64,000 nt of DNA from positions 248,001 to 312,000 of the forward strand of contig OZ251243.1 in NCBI GenBank assembly GCA_965240325.2, given 5' to 3'. The position numbers and the translations under genes are program-made. The stretch is from Rebecca billardiae RCC1528 (taxonomy: Eukaryota > Haptophyta). Shown piece by piece: positions 45,129-56,100 of the stretch. The notes under the pieces are model-generated. The model made no database searches, was not told the origin of the DNA, and saw only the letters and a program-made list of their open reading frames with translations. The number at the start of each line of letters is the position of its first letter. Position 1 is the stretch's first letter.

Positions 45129-45938
45129 ATGCCGCTCGCCTTGGGGTTGCTCGTCGCCGCGCAGGCCTCGGTCGTACCACGCGTCGACTTCTCTGGAGCC
45201 TGCGCTGCAGGTCCCCAGCTCCCGGTGAGCACCCGTGGAGCTTGGCAGATGCGCAAGCGCTCTCTCATCACTGCCAACGACGTGTTTGGCGGAGACGAGA
45301 TGCCTGCCGAGATGCCCCTGTACATGCAGGGCTACAGAATTTTGGACGGCGTCGATACTGCCCAGGGCGCCCCTTACCTTCTTCGGGACTTGGCCGGCTC
45401 ACCAGTACCCATCGACGTGTGGTGCGACGGCTCGTGCAGCCCCAAAACGGGACGTGGCGGTGCTGGTGCTGTCATCGTCGGCGATGTTGACTCGGGTCTA
45501 TGGGAGCTCAGTGTGCACGTTCGCCAGGCAACTAGCACAGCTGCGGAGTGGATCGCAGTGGAAATGGCTCTTTGGGCACTGGAATACCGCATGCGCCTGC
45601 ATGGTCTTTACGGCCGACGCCTACGTCGTCCTGTGCGGGTCCACAGCGACTGCCAGAGCGTGGTGAAGATGGGCAACAACATCTGCGAGCATGTGGCAGG
45701 CCAGTCTGGCCTCTCCGCGTGTGCTGTCGACGGTCCAGGTGTGCTCGCCCGTCACATGGAGCAGGTTCATCACTCTATCGATCATCTCGTGCACCTCTTC
45801 GGAGCGTCCTCTGTGAGCTTCGAATGGGTCAAGAGTCGCAGTGGGCTCAAGCTGCACGACGCGGCCGACAAGCTGGCGAGAGAGGCATCTGACCCAGATG
45901 GGCAGAGCGTCCTCCAGCAACGATGGTACTTCTACTGA
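45129..45938 (+). CDS. RNase H-domain protein
   Basis: 269 residues from the first ATG at 45129. The C-terminal two thirds is an RNase HI fold with the four catalytic acids in order: first Asp in VWCDGSCSPKTGRGGAGAVI (about residue 100), Glu in TAAEWIAVEMALWALEY, Asp in VRVHSDCQSVVKMG, and a last Asp in GLKLHDAADKLAREA near the end. RNase H cuts the RNA strand of RNA-DNA hybrids. The N-terminal 95 residues are not recognised. GC content and codon use are visibly lower and more even than in neighbouring genes, and the gene abuts the foldback element. It may therefore be derived from a retroelement or otherwise recently acquired. No RT domain is adjacent, so a free-standing cellular or domesticated RNase H is also possible. 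Confidence 0.78.
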   Translation: MPLALGLLVAAQASVVPRVDFSGACAAGPQLPVSTRGAWQMRKRSLITANDVFGGDEMPAEMPLYMQGYRILDGVDTAQGAPYLLRDLAGSPVPIDVWCDGSCSPKTGRGGAGAVIVGDVDSGLWELSVHVRQATSTAAEWIAVEMALWALEYRMRLHGLYGRRLRRPVRVHSDCQSVVKMGNNICEHVAGQSGLSACAVDGPGVLARHMEQVHHSIDHLVHLFGASSVSFEWVKSRSGLKLHDAADKLAREASDPDGQSVLQQRWYFY

Positions 45939-46663
45939 TCATCGCGCGGTGGCTGACGACGATATCAGCAACTCTCAGGCCGTTCAAATCGACCAATCGA
46001 GTCCTCGTGGTGCGAGTCGCTGACGAGGCGAGTCGGCGACTGACCGTGACGGCGCGGTTTGCGCGTCGATATCGTCCGCACTGAGTCGTGACGAGTTTTC
46101 GTCCAGCATCGCCTACTGACGGCTGACTACCGCCGCGCCCGCCCGCCGCCGCCGTGGGCGTGATGATCGATTGTGACGATGATGACGCGACGCGTAGCTT
46201 AAGCTGTGCGCGCTATAGCACTCTGCTGACACTCTCGCGCGTCGCAGTCTGCTCGACTGCTCGGCGTCATCGCGGACGGCGGACTCGGCGGAGCCCGCCG
46301 TCGGAGCCGCTCCGCGCCCGCTGCCCGCAGCCGTGAGCCAGAAGCTGCTGACCCGTCGTCCGCGACGATCAGCGGCGCAAGGACGGCAAGGCCAGTTGCG
46401 CCGACTCGTCGTCGGATGAGTCATGAGACATATATGCGTCGGGCGGTCGGCGGGGCTGCCGCCGGGCCCGGAGACGGAGCGGAGCTACGAGTACGTGAAG
46501 GGCGCGTGCCACACTGCGCTGCTGCCGAGGCGGTCGGCCGGCCGGCCGGCGGGCGCGCGGCGCGCCGACGGACGAGGCGCCCTGGCGCGCGCGGGCCCCG
46601 CTCCCGCTTCCGCCTTCAGACTTCAGACTCCACCGCTCAGCCTCAGTCGGCTCAGCGCACCGC
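45939..46663. other. Intergenic region, no gene recognised
   Basis: 725 bp of moderate GC with short CGACGA- and TGATGA-like stretches. A few short open frames exist, for example from 46423 on the plus strand, but none has recognisable features. It should hold the 3' ends of the two convergent genes. Confidence 0.5.
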
Positions 46664-48484
46664 TCAGTGGTGGATGTGCGCCTTGGCGCGCCTGCGGTCC
46701 TCGTCGCGCACGAGCCGTCGGAGGATCTTGCCCGCCGCCGACTTTGGGATCTTGTCCGTGTACACCACGCCGCCGCGTAGCCGCTTGTGCGGCGCGACCT
46801 TGGCCGCGACGAAGAGCTCGAGCTCCGCCTCGCTCGGCTCCGGCCCCGCCCCCTCGGCCGAGTCGTGCAGCACGACGTACGCTCGCGGCACCTCGCCCGC
46901 CTCCTCGTGGGGCACCGGGATCACCGCCGCGTCCGCGACGTGCGGGTGTTCGTACAGCAGCGCCTCGAGCTCGGCGGGCGCGACCTGGAAGCCCTTGTAC
47001 TTGATGAGCTCCTTCGCGCGGTCGACGATCGTCACGAACCCGCGCGCGTCCACCCTGGCGATGTCCCCCGTGCGCAGCCAGCGCGTGCCGTCCGCGTCCT
47101 CGAGCAGGCACGCGCTGCTCGCGTCCGGCATGTTGAGATAACCCGCCATCACCTGCGGCCCCGAGACCAGCAGCTCGCCCTCCTCGCCCTCGCCCAGCGT
47201 GGCGAGGGCGAAGTCCGCCTCCTCCGCCTCCGCGCCGCCCGCACCGCCGCCACCGGCCTCGGCCGCGGCCGCGGGCGCCGCGGGCCCCGCGGGCGCCTCC
47301 GCCTCCGCCTCCTCCTCGACGCGCACGATCTTGATGCGCGTGCTCGGCACGGGCGGCCCGACCGAGCCGCCGCTCACGCGCTCGGCGCCGAGCATGTCGT
47401 CGGCCGGCCACGTGCCGAGGGGCGAGAGCTCGCTCATGCCCCACGCCTGCTTCACGCCGCACCCGAGCCGCTCCGCGCACGCCCGCTCCAGCGCCGCGTC
47501 GAGCGGCGCCGCCGCCGACGTGATCATCTGCAGCGATTCGAACGAGTAGCGGTCGACCACCGGCGCCTTGGAGAGGCCGAGGATGATCGGCGGCACGAGG
47601 TACGCGCGCGTGGGCCGGTGCGCCTGCACGAGCGCGCAGAACGCCTCGATGTCGAACCGCCCCATCGTGATCAGCGGGTGCCCGCGCCACATCATGAAGA
47701 GCAGCGCCACCGTGAACGCGTAGATATGATACATGGGTAACGGGCAAATCACGGCCGCGCCCTCGGCGATGAAGCGCCCCTCCGGCGGCATGAACTGGTG
47801 CAGGTTGGCGCCGAGGTTGGCGTGGGTGAGCATGGTGCCCTTGGGCAGGCCGGTGGTCCCCGAGCTGTACGGCATCAGCGCCAGGTCCGACGCCGCCACG
47901 CCCGCCACCGTCGCCTCGAGCCGCGCGCCCGACGCGGTGCGCAGCGCATCGAACGGCTCACACCGCACGCCGCCCACCTCGGCAGGCGCGGCCGCCGCGC
48001 CGCCGCCGTCGAGGCACGCGACGGCGTGCACGGCGGTCTCGCCCGACGCGATCGCCGTGCCAAGCGCCGCGACGGTCGACGGGTGCGCGATCACCGCCTT
48101 CGCGCCCGAGCCGCACAGCTGCTGCTTGAGCTCGGCGCTCGTGTAGAGCGGGTTGGCCGGCGTGACGACGGCGCCCAGCCGCAGGCTGGCGAGCGCGGCG
48201 CACGCGTAGTCGACGTGGTTGGGCGAGACGATCGCAACGCGGTCGCCCTTCTCGATCCCCCGCTCGCGCAGCGCGCCCGCCGTGCGCGCCACGTCGTCGA
48301 GCAGCCCCTCGTACGTGCGCGCGTTGCCGTGCTCGTCAAGCACCGCCGTGCGCCCGGCCGCGGCGAAGCTCGCCCAGCTCTCGCTCACGAGGTCGGCGAT
48401 GGGCGTGACCACCGGCGCGACGGGAGGGTACGGCGACTTCCACACGCGCTTCGCCGACTTGGACAGCAGCGCGGCGCGCAGCAT
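46664..48484 (-). CDS. AMP-binding acyl-CoA synthetase / 4-coumarate-CoA ligase-like enzyme
   Basis: A 606-residue ANL-superfamily enzyme that activates a carboxylic acid with ATP and transfers it to CoA. The start is the ATG at 48484 (MLRAALLSKSAKRVW). The motif order is complete: the P-loop-like LMPYSSGTTGLPKGTMLTHA at about residues 199-218, PMYHIYAF at about 250, the substrate-pocket region ITSAAAPLD, QAWGMSELSPLGT at about 348, TGDIARVDARGFVTIVDR at about 470, ELIKYKGFQVAPAELE, and the catalytic C-terminal lysine in DKIPKSAAGKILRRLV at about 575. Length and motifs fit the 4CL/firefly-luciferase-like clade. A Glu/Ala/Gly-rich insertion (about 385-425) interrupts the region before VSGPQVMAGYLN. 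The substrate cannot be read from the sequence; in algae without lignin a fatty or jasmonate-type acid is as likely as coumarate. Confidence 0.93.
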   Translation of the reverse strand: MLRAALLSKSAKRVWKSPYPPVAPVVTPIADLVSESWASFAAAGRTAVLDEHGNARTYEGLLDDVARTAGALRERGIEKGDRVAIVSPNHVDYACAALASLRLGAVVTPANPLYTSAELKQQLCGSGAKAVIAHPSTVAALGTAIASGETAVHAVACLDGGGAAAAPAEVGGVRCEPFDALRTASGARLEATVAGVAASDLALMPYSSGTTGLPKGTMLTHANLGANLHQFMPPEGRFIAEGAAVICPLPMYHIYAFTVALLFMMWRGHPLITMGRFDIEAFCALVQAHRPTRAYLVPPIILGLSKAPVVDRYSFESLQMITSAAAPLDAALERACAERLGCGVKQAWGMSELSPLGTWPADDMLGAERVSGGSVGPPVPSTRIKIVRVEEEAEAEAPAGPAAPAAAAEAGGGGAGGAEAEEADFALATLGEGEEGELLVSGPQVMAGYLNMPDASSACLLEDADGTRWLRTGDIARVDARGFVTIVDRAKELIKYKGFQVAPAELEALLYEHPHVADAAVIPVPHEEAGEVPRAYVVLHDSAEGAGPEPSEAELELFVAAKVAPHKRLRGGVVYTDKIPKSAAGKILRRLVRDEDRRRAKAHIHH

Positions 48485-48945
48485 GCCTGCCGCGGCGCGC
48501 GCGCACGGCAAGCAGCCGTCCGCGTTCCGCGTTTCGTCGCGGCGAAAATGACCTTAATTAATTGCTGAATAAAGATCGTCCGTCGAAAAACACCGATGGT
48601 GACGGCCGCCATCGCAGTCGCGGCGACGGCGCTGCTTGGCGCGTCCAGTGGGCGCCCTGCCCTTCTCCGGGGACGCGTCCGGCATGGCTGGCAATGCTGC
48701 CGCGGGGCGAGAGGCCTGCGCGCGCGCGGGCGCCGATACGCTCGTGGACGTGTGACGACGCTGCGGCCGTGATGATGAGTGCTCGCGGACGGCTGACAAT
48801 GTTGCGCGCCCCGTGATGAGGAGTGCCGCATGCATGCGACGCGCATCGTCAGCATCGACCCGCGCCGGTGAATAAAAAGGTATGGTCAGCAGCATCGATG
48901 GCGGCGGCGGCGGGGATGAAGCGCGCTCGTTCTCGGAGCGCGCGC
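48485..48945. other. Intergenic region between two tandem minus-strand genes
   Basis: 461 bp expected to carry the promoter of the acyl-CoA synthetase and the 3' UTR of the HORMA gene. An AT-rich patch TTAATTAATTGC is at about 48553-48564. No gene is recognised. Confidence 0.45.
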
Positions 48946-50381
48946 CTATTGCCGCGTGCCGTCGGACCAGAGCTCGCGCCGCGGCCGCTTGCTCGGTGCG
49001 GGCTCGGACTGTGAGCCGCCATCCGCGCCGGCGCGACTGCCGCCCGCGTCCGACGCCGCAGCGCGCGACGCTGCGGCCGCGCCGCCCTCGCGCGGCGCGG
49101 GCGGCCCTCCGTGTGCTGCGGGCTCGGGCTCGTCCGCCGCGCCCGACTCCGCGCCCGACTCCTCCTTGGACGACTCGGCGCCCGCGATGATCACGCGCGC
49201 GTTGATGGCGGGCGAGAAGGGCCCGATCAGCGCCTCCTGCTCGAGCTTGCACAGCAGCATGCATGCGTCGAGCGGCTGCAGGCCGGGCACCGACGCGGCG
49301 AGGATCTCGGCGTTGAGGTGCGCGCCGTAGCCGCGCGCGAGGCACGCGCGCTTCGCGTCCTCGTACCGCTCGGCCGCCTTGCGCGCCGCGCCGCCGCTCT
49401 GTGCGGCCGAGCCGGAGGGCGTGGCGCTGCGCGCGTCGCTGCCGGCCGCGCGCGAGCCCGGCCGCGAGCCGGCCGCGCGCCGCGCGGACGCGCTCGGCGT
49501 GCCCGCCGGCGGCTGCGAGCCGGGCGCGCACGAGGCGCTCGGGCGCGGCGGCGGGGGGCGCGAGGCGCCGATCGGCACGGTGCTCGCGCCGATCGGCTCC
49601 ACGTCCGCCCACATGCCCTCGGCGCAGCCCGTGTACAGAAGCGCGCGCACGGCCTGGTGCTCCGTGCGCACCGCGAGAAGAGACGCGGAGCGCGGCGCGG
49701 CGGCGAAGGTGTGCCCGCGGCCCTCGACGGAGCGCGGCGCGGAGAAGCAGGCGGGCGGGCGGTAGTCCGGCGGCGTGGCCTCGTTGAACACGAGCTCGAT
49801 GCGCATGTACGTCGGCAGCTCGGGCAGCGGCGCCGTCGACTCGGCGAGCGCGCCGAGCTGCGACAGGAGCGCGTTGCACTGCGACTGGATGCCCGACTGG
49901 CTGGCGTACGGGATCTCGGCGTTGGGCGTGGGCTCGTACGTGCACATGAACGTGTACAGCTCGAGGACTGCTCGCGCCGCGCGCCGCGACGCCGGGCGCG
50001 ACTGAGCGCGCGCGCGCGGCCGGCGCGGCGCGAGCGCGGCGCGGCGCGCTCGCGCCGCGCACCGTTCTCGCCAGCCTCGTCGGCCGAGATGACAAAGACG
50101 ACCTGGTCGAGGTACTGCTTCTGGATGGCGGGTAGGATGCCCTCGCGCATCCAGCGGCGCAGGTCCTTCGTGCGCTCGCTGTCCTTGAGCACCTGGTGCA
50201 GCGTGTAGCCCTCGATGAGCCGCACGTCGGCAAAGTCGCTCGGCGGGAAGAGGCCGCGGCTGTGACAGATCTTCGAGATGGCGGTCTGCAGCATGGAGTA
50301 CATGGCGACGGAGCTCGCCTGCAGCGTCACCTTCTGCTCCGTCGCCTGGCGCGGCGGGCGGAACGCCACGCACGTCGGCAT
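48946..50381 (-). CDS. Meiotic HORMA-domain protein (HOP1/HORMAD-like), two exons
   Basis: HOP1/HORMAD proteins coat meiotic chromosome axes and promote inter-homologue recombination. Exon 1 is 50381-50063 and exon 2 is 49967-48946, with a 95-nt GT-AG intron (446 residues). The HORMA core reads ATEQKVTLQASSVAMYSMLQ, AISKICHSRGLFPPSDF, LHQVLKDSERTKDLRRWM and LDQVVFVISADEAGEN. The splice junction recreates ENVLELYTFMCTYE, matching the conserved IESYxFxF strand of the family. Exon 2 continues through LSQLGALAESTAPLPELPTYMRIELVFN, TPPDYRPPAF-like sequence and a degenerate seat-belt region. A less conserved helical region (ERYEDAKRACLARGYGAHLN, LLCKLEQEALIGPF) follows. The tail is acidic then basic (SKRPRREL), fitting a nuclear localisation signal. 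The ATG at 50381 starts just before conserved sequence; an additional upstream exon is possible. Confidence 0.85.
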
Positions 50382-50621
50382 GGTCGGCGCGAGAGGGCGG
50401 AGGCGGCTGCGCCAAAGGCAATCGTCCGCCAGCTTCTCAAAGCGCGCGACTCGCTCGCTGCTGACCAACGACCCAAAGCTTCGCTCAGGTACCGCCCTTG
50501 GCTCAGGCCTGGGCCCCTGCTCCGGACAGTCCGGTGCGTCCTTGCGCGCCAGCACAGCAGCAGTGTGAACGAACGGCCGAGCTGCATGCGCCCCGCGCAT
50601 GCGTGCGCCGCGCGCCCCGCC

Positions 50622-51934
50622 TCACTCCGCCTCCGGCATCGCCGCCGACACGTCGGCATCGTGCACGAGCTCGAAGCGCCCGAGCCGCGAGCCGACCACG
50701 GGCGCGCCGGCCGCCGCCGCCGCCGCCGCGCGCGCGCGCGCGCCGCCGTACGCAGACGCGGGCCTGCCGCTCGCGCCGCCGCCCGGCGCGCGCGCCGCCG
50801 CGCCCTCGACGGGCACGGGCGCGCCGCCCGCCGCGCCCCCCGCGGCGCGCGGCGCGTCGACGATCACCTTCACGATGTCCTCCGCGAGCTCGCGCATCAG
50901 CGAGCCCTTCGTCGCCGACCTGTGGTGCGCGAGGTTAGGCGACTCGTTCAGCTCAATCAGCCACGGCCGCAGCTGCTCGTCCAGCACGAGGTCGGCGCCG
51001 AGCAGCTCGCAGCACGACGCGCCGCTCGCGCCGAGCGGCTTGGGCCCGCCGCGCGCCTCGGGCGCGCTCGCCAGCGCCGAGACGCACGCCGCCGCCATCG
51101 CGGGCAGCACGTACAGCTCCCACGCGCGCGGCGGCAGCCCCCGCGCCGCGCTCAGGTGTGCGGCGAGTTGAGCGCCGCTCCACAGCAGCTCCTCGTGCTG
51201 CGGCTCGGCGGGGCCGTCGGGCGCGTCCGCGCCGGCGGACGCGTCGTACGCCTCCGCCTCCGCCTCCGCCGCCTCCCGCCCGTCCGCCCCGCGCGCGCCC
51301 GCGCCCGAGCCGCCGCCCGCGGCCGCGGCGGCCGAGAGCGTCGTCGCCGCGGCCGCGGCGGACGCGGCCGAGGCGAGGCGCCGCTGCACAGTGCGGTTCG
51401 TCACGTGCACGATGGCGGCGAGGCCGTCGGCGGGGTCGAGGGACCAGGGCGCGCCGGCGCGCCGCACGATGCACTCGCGCCAGAACCACACGCTCAGCGG
51501 CCGCCAGCTCGTCACGAGCACCCAGCACCGGATGTCAAACTTGCGGCCACCGGCGAGCAGCGGCGCCTCTGCGTATTTCTGGACCACGCGGTGCGAGTCT
51601 GCTGCCGCGAGGATGCGCCCGAGCTCGCGCTCGACGCGCACGCCGACGCCGCGCGCGCCGTACGACGGCTTCACCACCCACAGGTTGTGCCCCGCCTCGA
51701 GCGGCAGCTGCAGCCCGCACACGCTCGGCGTCGGCGGGAGGCGCAGCGGCGGCGGCGGAGCGCCGAGCTCGGCGGCGCGTGCGCCGTCCGCGGCGGCGTC
51801 GGCGCCGGCGTCGTCGGCGCCCGGCGCGGCCGCGCCGCCGCCGCCCGTATCCAGCGCGCGGAGCTCGGCGACGAGCGCGCGCGCGCGCGCGGCGAGCTCG
51901 GCGGCGGTGGCGCCCTCCGTCCACGCCGCGCCCT

Positions 51935-51977
<43 letters not shown>

Positions 51978-53088
51978 GCTCGGCTCGGCCCACGCCACCG
52001 CCGCCGCCGGCCGCGCGCCGCCGCCGCCGGCCGTTGCCGTCGGCGCGCCCGCGCTCGCTCGCTCCGAGCGCGCTTGTGCGGCCGTCCCGGCGGGGCGGGA
52101 GCGCGCGCCGCCGGCCGAGGCGGCGCGGCTGCGGCTGGCCGACATGGCGCGCGAGAGCGCGCCGCGGACGCCGCCGCCGCCGCCTCCGGGGCCCGCCGCC
52201 GCGGCAGCGCACGCCGGGGCGCCGTCGCCGTCGGCGGCGGCGGCGGCTGCGGCGGCCGGCGGCGCGTGCGCGGCGGCGGCGCCGTCGGCGCGCGCGGCGG
52301 CGGCTCGCTCGGTGGCGATGCGCCGGATGGCGGCGACCTGCGAGGAGGAGGCGGCGGCGGCTCGGAGCGCCGCGCCGCGCTGCGCCGGCGGCGAGCTCGC
52401 GCGCGCAGCCGAGCCCGCCTCCGGCGCGCGCGCCCGCCGCAGGCCCGCCGAGGCCGCGCGCACAAGGCGCGGCCGCGCCGCGCCGGCGGCGGCGGCGGCA
52501 GCGGCGGCGGCACTGTCCACACACGCCACCGGCGGCGGCGCGCGCGCGGCGGCGCCCTGCCCGGCGGCGGCGGCGGCGGTGCCCGGCGCGCTCGGCTCCG
52601 CCGCGAGCGCTCGCGCCTCGCAGCCGTCGCCGCCGCCGCCGCCGCCGCCGGGGTGCGCGCCGCCGCGCCCCTCGGCGTGTGCGCACACCTCTGCCCACTC
52701 CGAGTCACTCAGCGCGCGCGCCGCCGCCTCGGCCGCCGCGGCGTAGGGCGGCGCGGCGTCGAGGGGCGCGCCGGGCAGCGGCGCGTCCGCGCGCGTGAGC
52801 GCGCGCACCAGCGCCTCGCACGCGCGCACGCACAGACCGAGGGTCGCGCGCGGCGGCGGCGGCGGCGGCGGCGCGCCGCCGCTCGCGCGGCGCGCGCCGG
52901 CGCGCGCGCCGCCGCCGCCCGCGGCGCCGCGCGCGAGCAGGCAGCGCGCGGCCGTGAGCCGAAAGTCCGCCACGAATTGCGCGACGTGCGCCTCGACGGC
53001 GAGGTCGTACGAGCGGGGGAACACGGCGTCGAGCGGCGGCAGCACCGCGCCCGCGCCGCGCGCGCCGCCGCCGCCGCCCGCGCGGCCC

Positions 53089-53119
<31 letters not shown>

Positions 53120-56100
53120 CGCGCGCCGCCGCGCGCACCGCGCCAACCAGCCCGGCCTTGGTCGTGAGCTCGGTGGCGCGCGGCCAGTGGTTGACGAGCG
53201 TGCCGCGCGCGAGCGCGCCAAAGTCGACCGACGACGCGCGCACCGTCCACACAAGGTGCACGGGCGCGCGCGTGCCCCGCTCCGCGCGCGCCCAGCCGCG
53301 CAGCGCGAGCGCGCTCGCCACCGCCTCATTCTCGCTGACAAAGCTCAGCCCCGAGGTGACGTGCACGCGCAGGCACGCGGCCGCCGGGCGCGGCTGTGGC
53401 GGCGGCGGCGGATTCGACGACGAAGACTCAGGAACGGCGTGCGCGGCGCGCGCGCCGCCGTCGGCGTAGCCGCCGGCCGAGGGGGCGGCGCGCTCGAAGC
53501 GCGCTCGGAGCAACGCCGGGCCGGGCGGCGTGTGCGCCGGCGCCTGCACCACCGCCGCCACCGCCGCGGGCCGCGCGCCGCGCGGGGGCCGCCAGCTGAG
53601 CGCACTCACCGTGCAGCGGACGGCGGCACCCCCCTCCGCCGCGCCTGCGCCGCCGCCGCCGCCGCCAGCACCGCCGTCGGCGCCGCCGCGCGCGCCGCGC
53701 GCGGCACCGCCTGCGCCTGCAGTGTCCGCGTCGGCGTCGGCGGCTGGCTGCACGCCGGCGGCCTGCGGCAGCAGGGCGGGGACGAGCTCGAAGCAGAGCT
53801 CGGAGGCGGAGGGGAGCGCGCTGGGCGCGGCGGCGGCGGCGGCGGCGGCCGCGCCGAGGCCGGCCGCGCTCACTCGCACGCCCGGAGGCGGCACGCCCGC
53901 CGCGCCCGGCGCGAGCGTCGCCGCGCCGAGCGCAGGCACCGGGTTGCCGCCCGCGTCGACTGCGCTCAGCAGGATCGGGCCAAAGTCGGCGCCGACGGCG
54001 AGCAGCTCGCGAACCGCCGCGAGGCGCAGCGCGACCGGCGGGCCCGGGAGCACGCTCAGCGGCAGCGAGCCATCACGCAGCGCCGCGCCGCCCGCCGAGC
54101 GCGACGCCGCGCGGCTCGGCGCCGCGCGCAGCCAGTACGCGCCGGCGCGGCACTCGGCGCGCACGCGCAGCAGCACCCGCGGCGGCCACGGCAGCACGAG
54201 CGGCGGGCCGTCGAGCGCGAGCGAGCACGGCGCGCCCGACGCCGACGCGGACCCCGCGGCTGCTGCGCTCGAGTCGCCGACGCGCGCGTCCACCGACGGG
54301 CGAGCGCCATCGGCGCCTACCGAGCTGAGCTCCGCGCACCCGCCGCCGCCGCCGCCCAGCCCGCCGCCGGCGCCGCCCAGCCCGCCGTCGGCGGCGCCCT
54401 GCCCGCCTCCAAGCGCGCTGACTGGCGCGCTGCACGCCACCCACGCCGAGGCGGCGGGCGCGGAGGCGCGCGCGGGCGGCGCGTCCGCCGGCGGTGTGGC
54501 GCACATGGCCGCGCCTTCGCCGCCCGCCGAGCCGGCGCCGACGCCGCCCGCCGGCCGGCACAGCACAAGGGCAGGGCCGATCGCTTCGAACATCGAGCGA
54601 GCGCGCGCCGCCGCGGCCGCGCGCGCCTCGGCTGTGCGCGTGGCGCGCGCGCCGCCGCCCTCCACCTCCTCGCCCCAGCCCCAGGCATCCGGCTCGTCTG
54701 GCGCGCCGCGCGGCTCGGCGGCGGCGCTGCCGCAACCGGGCGCCGAGCCCGCCACCCCGCCCGCCACCGAGCCCGCCGCCCCGCCCGCCGCCAAGCCCGC
54801 CGCCCCGCCCGCCGCCTCTGCCGCCCCGCCGCCCTGCCCCACCGCACCGCCTCCCAGCATGGCCGCCGCCGTCCGCTCCGCCGCCGCCGCCTCGGCCTCC
54901 GCCGCCTCGGCCGCCGTCGGCTCCGCCGCCGCCGCCTCGGCCGCCGCCGCCTCGGCCGCCGTCGGCTCCGCCGTCGGCTCCGCCGTCGGATCGAGCGCGT
55001 TGCCAAACGCGTCGGTCAGCAGCAGGGTGAGCACCTCGGAGCGCACGCCGCACACGCACACGGCGCCCGCGCCCTCGCCGCCGCCGTCGCCGCCGCCGTC
55101 GTCACCGCCGCTCGAGGCGGAGGCCTCGCGGCGCAGGGCGCCAGGCGGCGGCGGCGGGCCCGCCGTCGCGCCCGCCGTCAGCGCCGCCGCCGGCTGCGGC
55201 GCCGCCGGCTGCGGCGCCGCCGGCTGCGGCGGCGCGGCCGGCGGCGCCGCCCACAGCCGCAGCGCCGCGGGCGCGCCCGGCCGCACGCGTAACCGACACT
55301 CCCCGCCTCTCACGAGCGCCTCCCCGATCGTTACGCTCACGACGTACTCGCCCGCGCGCTCGAGGGTGAGCTCAGCCTCGGCGCTCGCGCCGAGCGGGTG
55401 CGCGCGCGCGCGCCGCGCCTCGTCCTCGGAGACCGGCGCCGCGCTGAGCTCGAGCGGCGGCGGCGGCGGCTGCGGGCCGCGCGAGCGCGCGAGGCGCGCG
55501 CTCAGCCGCACACACCGCGCCGCACCCGCCGTGTCCAGCACGTTCCCGGAAACGTCGCACACGCGCAGCTGCAGTCGGTACGAATCGCCCGCGGTGGCGT
55601 CGGGCAGCTGCCGCGGCGGCGCGAGCGCGGGCGGCGCCCGCTCGATCCACGGCGCGCCCCGCGCCGCGCGCGCCGGCCCGGCCGAGAGCACGGCCGATCG
55701 GAAGGGCGACACCGCGCCCGCCACCACCGGCACGCTCAGAACCGCCGGCTGCAGGGGGGGCGAGGCTGGCGGGTGCGCGCGCGCGCCGGCGGCGGCGGAG
55801 GGCGGCGCCGGCGCCGCCACCTCCGGCTCAAGCGCCGCCGGCGCGCCCGCCGCGCCCTCCGCGAGCGCCACGCCCGGCGCCAGGCTCAGCACCACGCGCC
55901 ACCGCCCGGACCGCCCATCGCATCGCAGCGCGCACGCGCGCGCGCCGCCGAGCGCGCGCGAGCGCGCGCGCGCGCCGCGCGGCTGCGGCGGGAGTGTCTG
56001 GCGCTGCGGCGCGGCGGGTGCGGCGGCGCCGCCCGGCTGCTGCGTGCTCTGTGCCGCGGCGACCGCCGTCGCCGCCGCCGCCGCTGCCCACCCCGCCGCC

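Noticed and set aside
46423-47004. Plus-strand frame beginning MRHICVGRSAGL
   Set aside because: Most of it is antisense to the acyl-CoA synthetase, and the non-overlapping part has no recognisable feature.
50196-55292. 1698-codon plus-strand frame antisense to the C-terminal half of the TTLL fusion
   Set aside because: Composition is typical of a GC-driven shadow and it overlaps the catalytic domain, which is clearly on the other strand.
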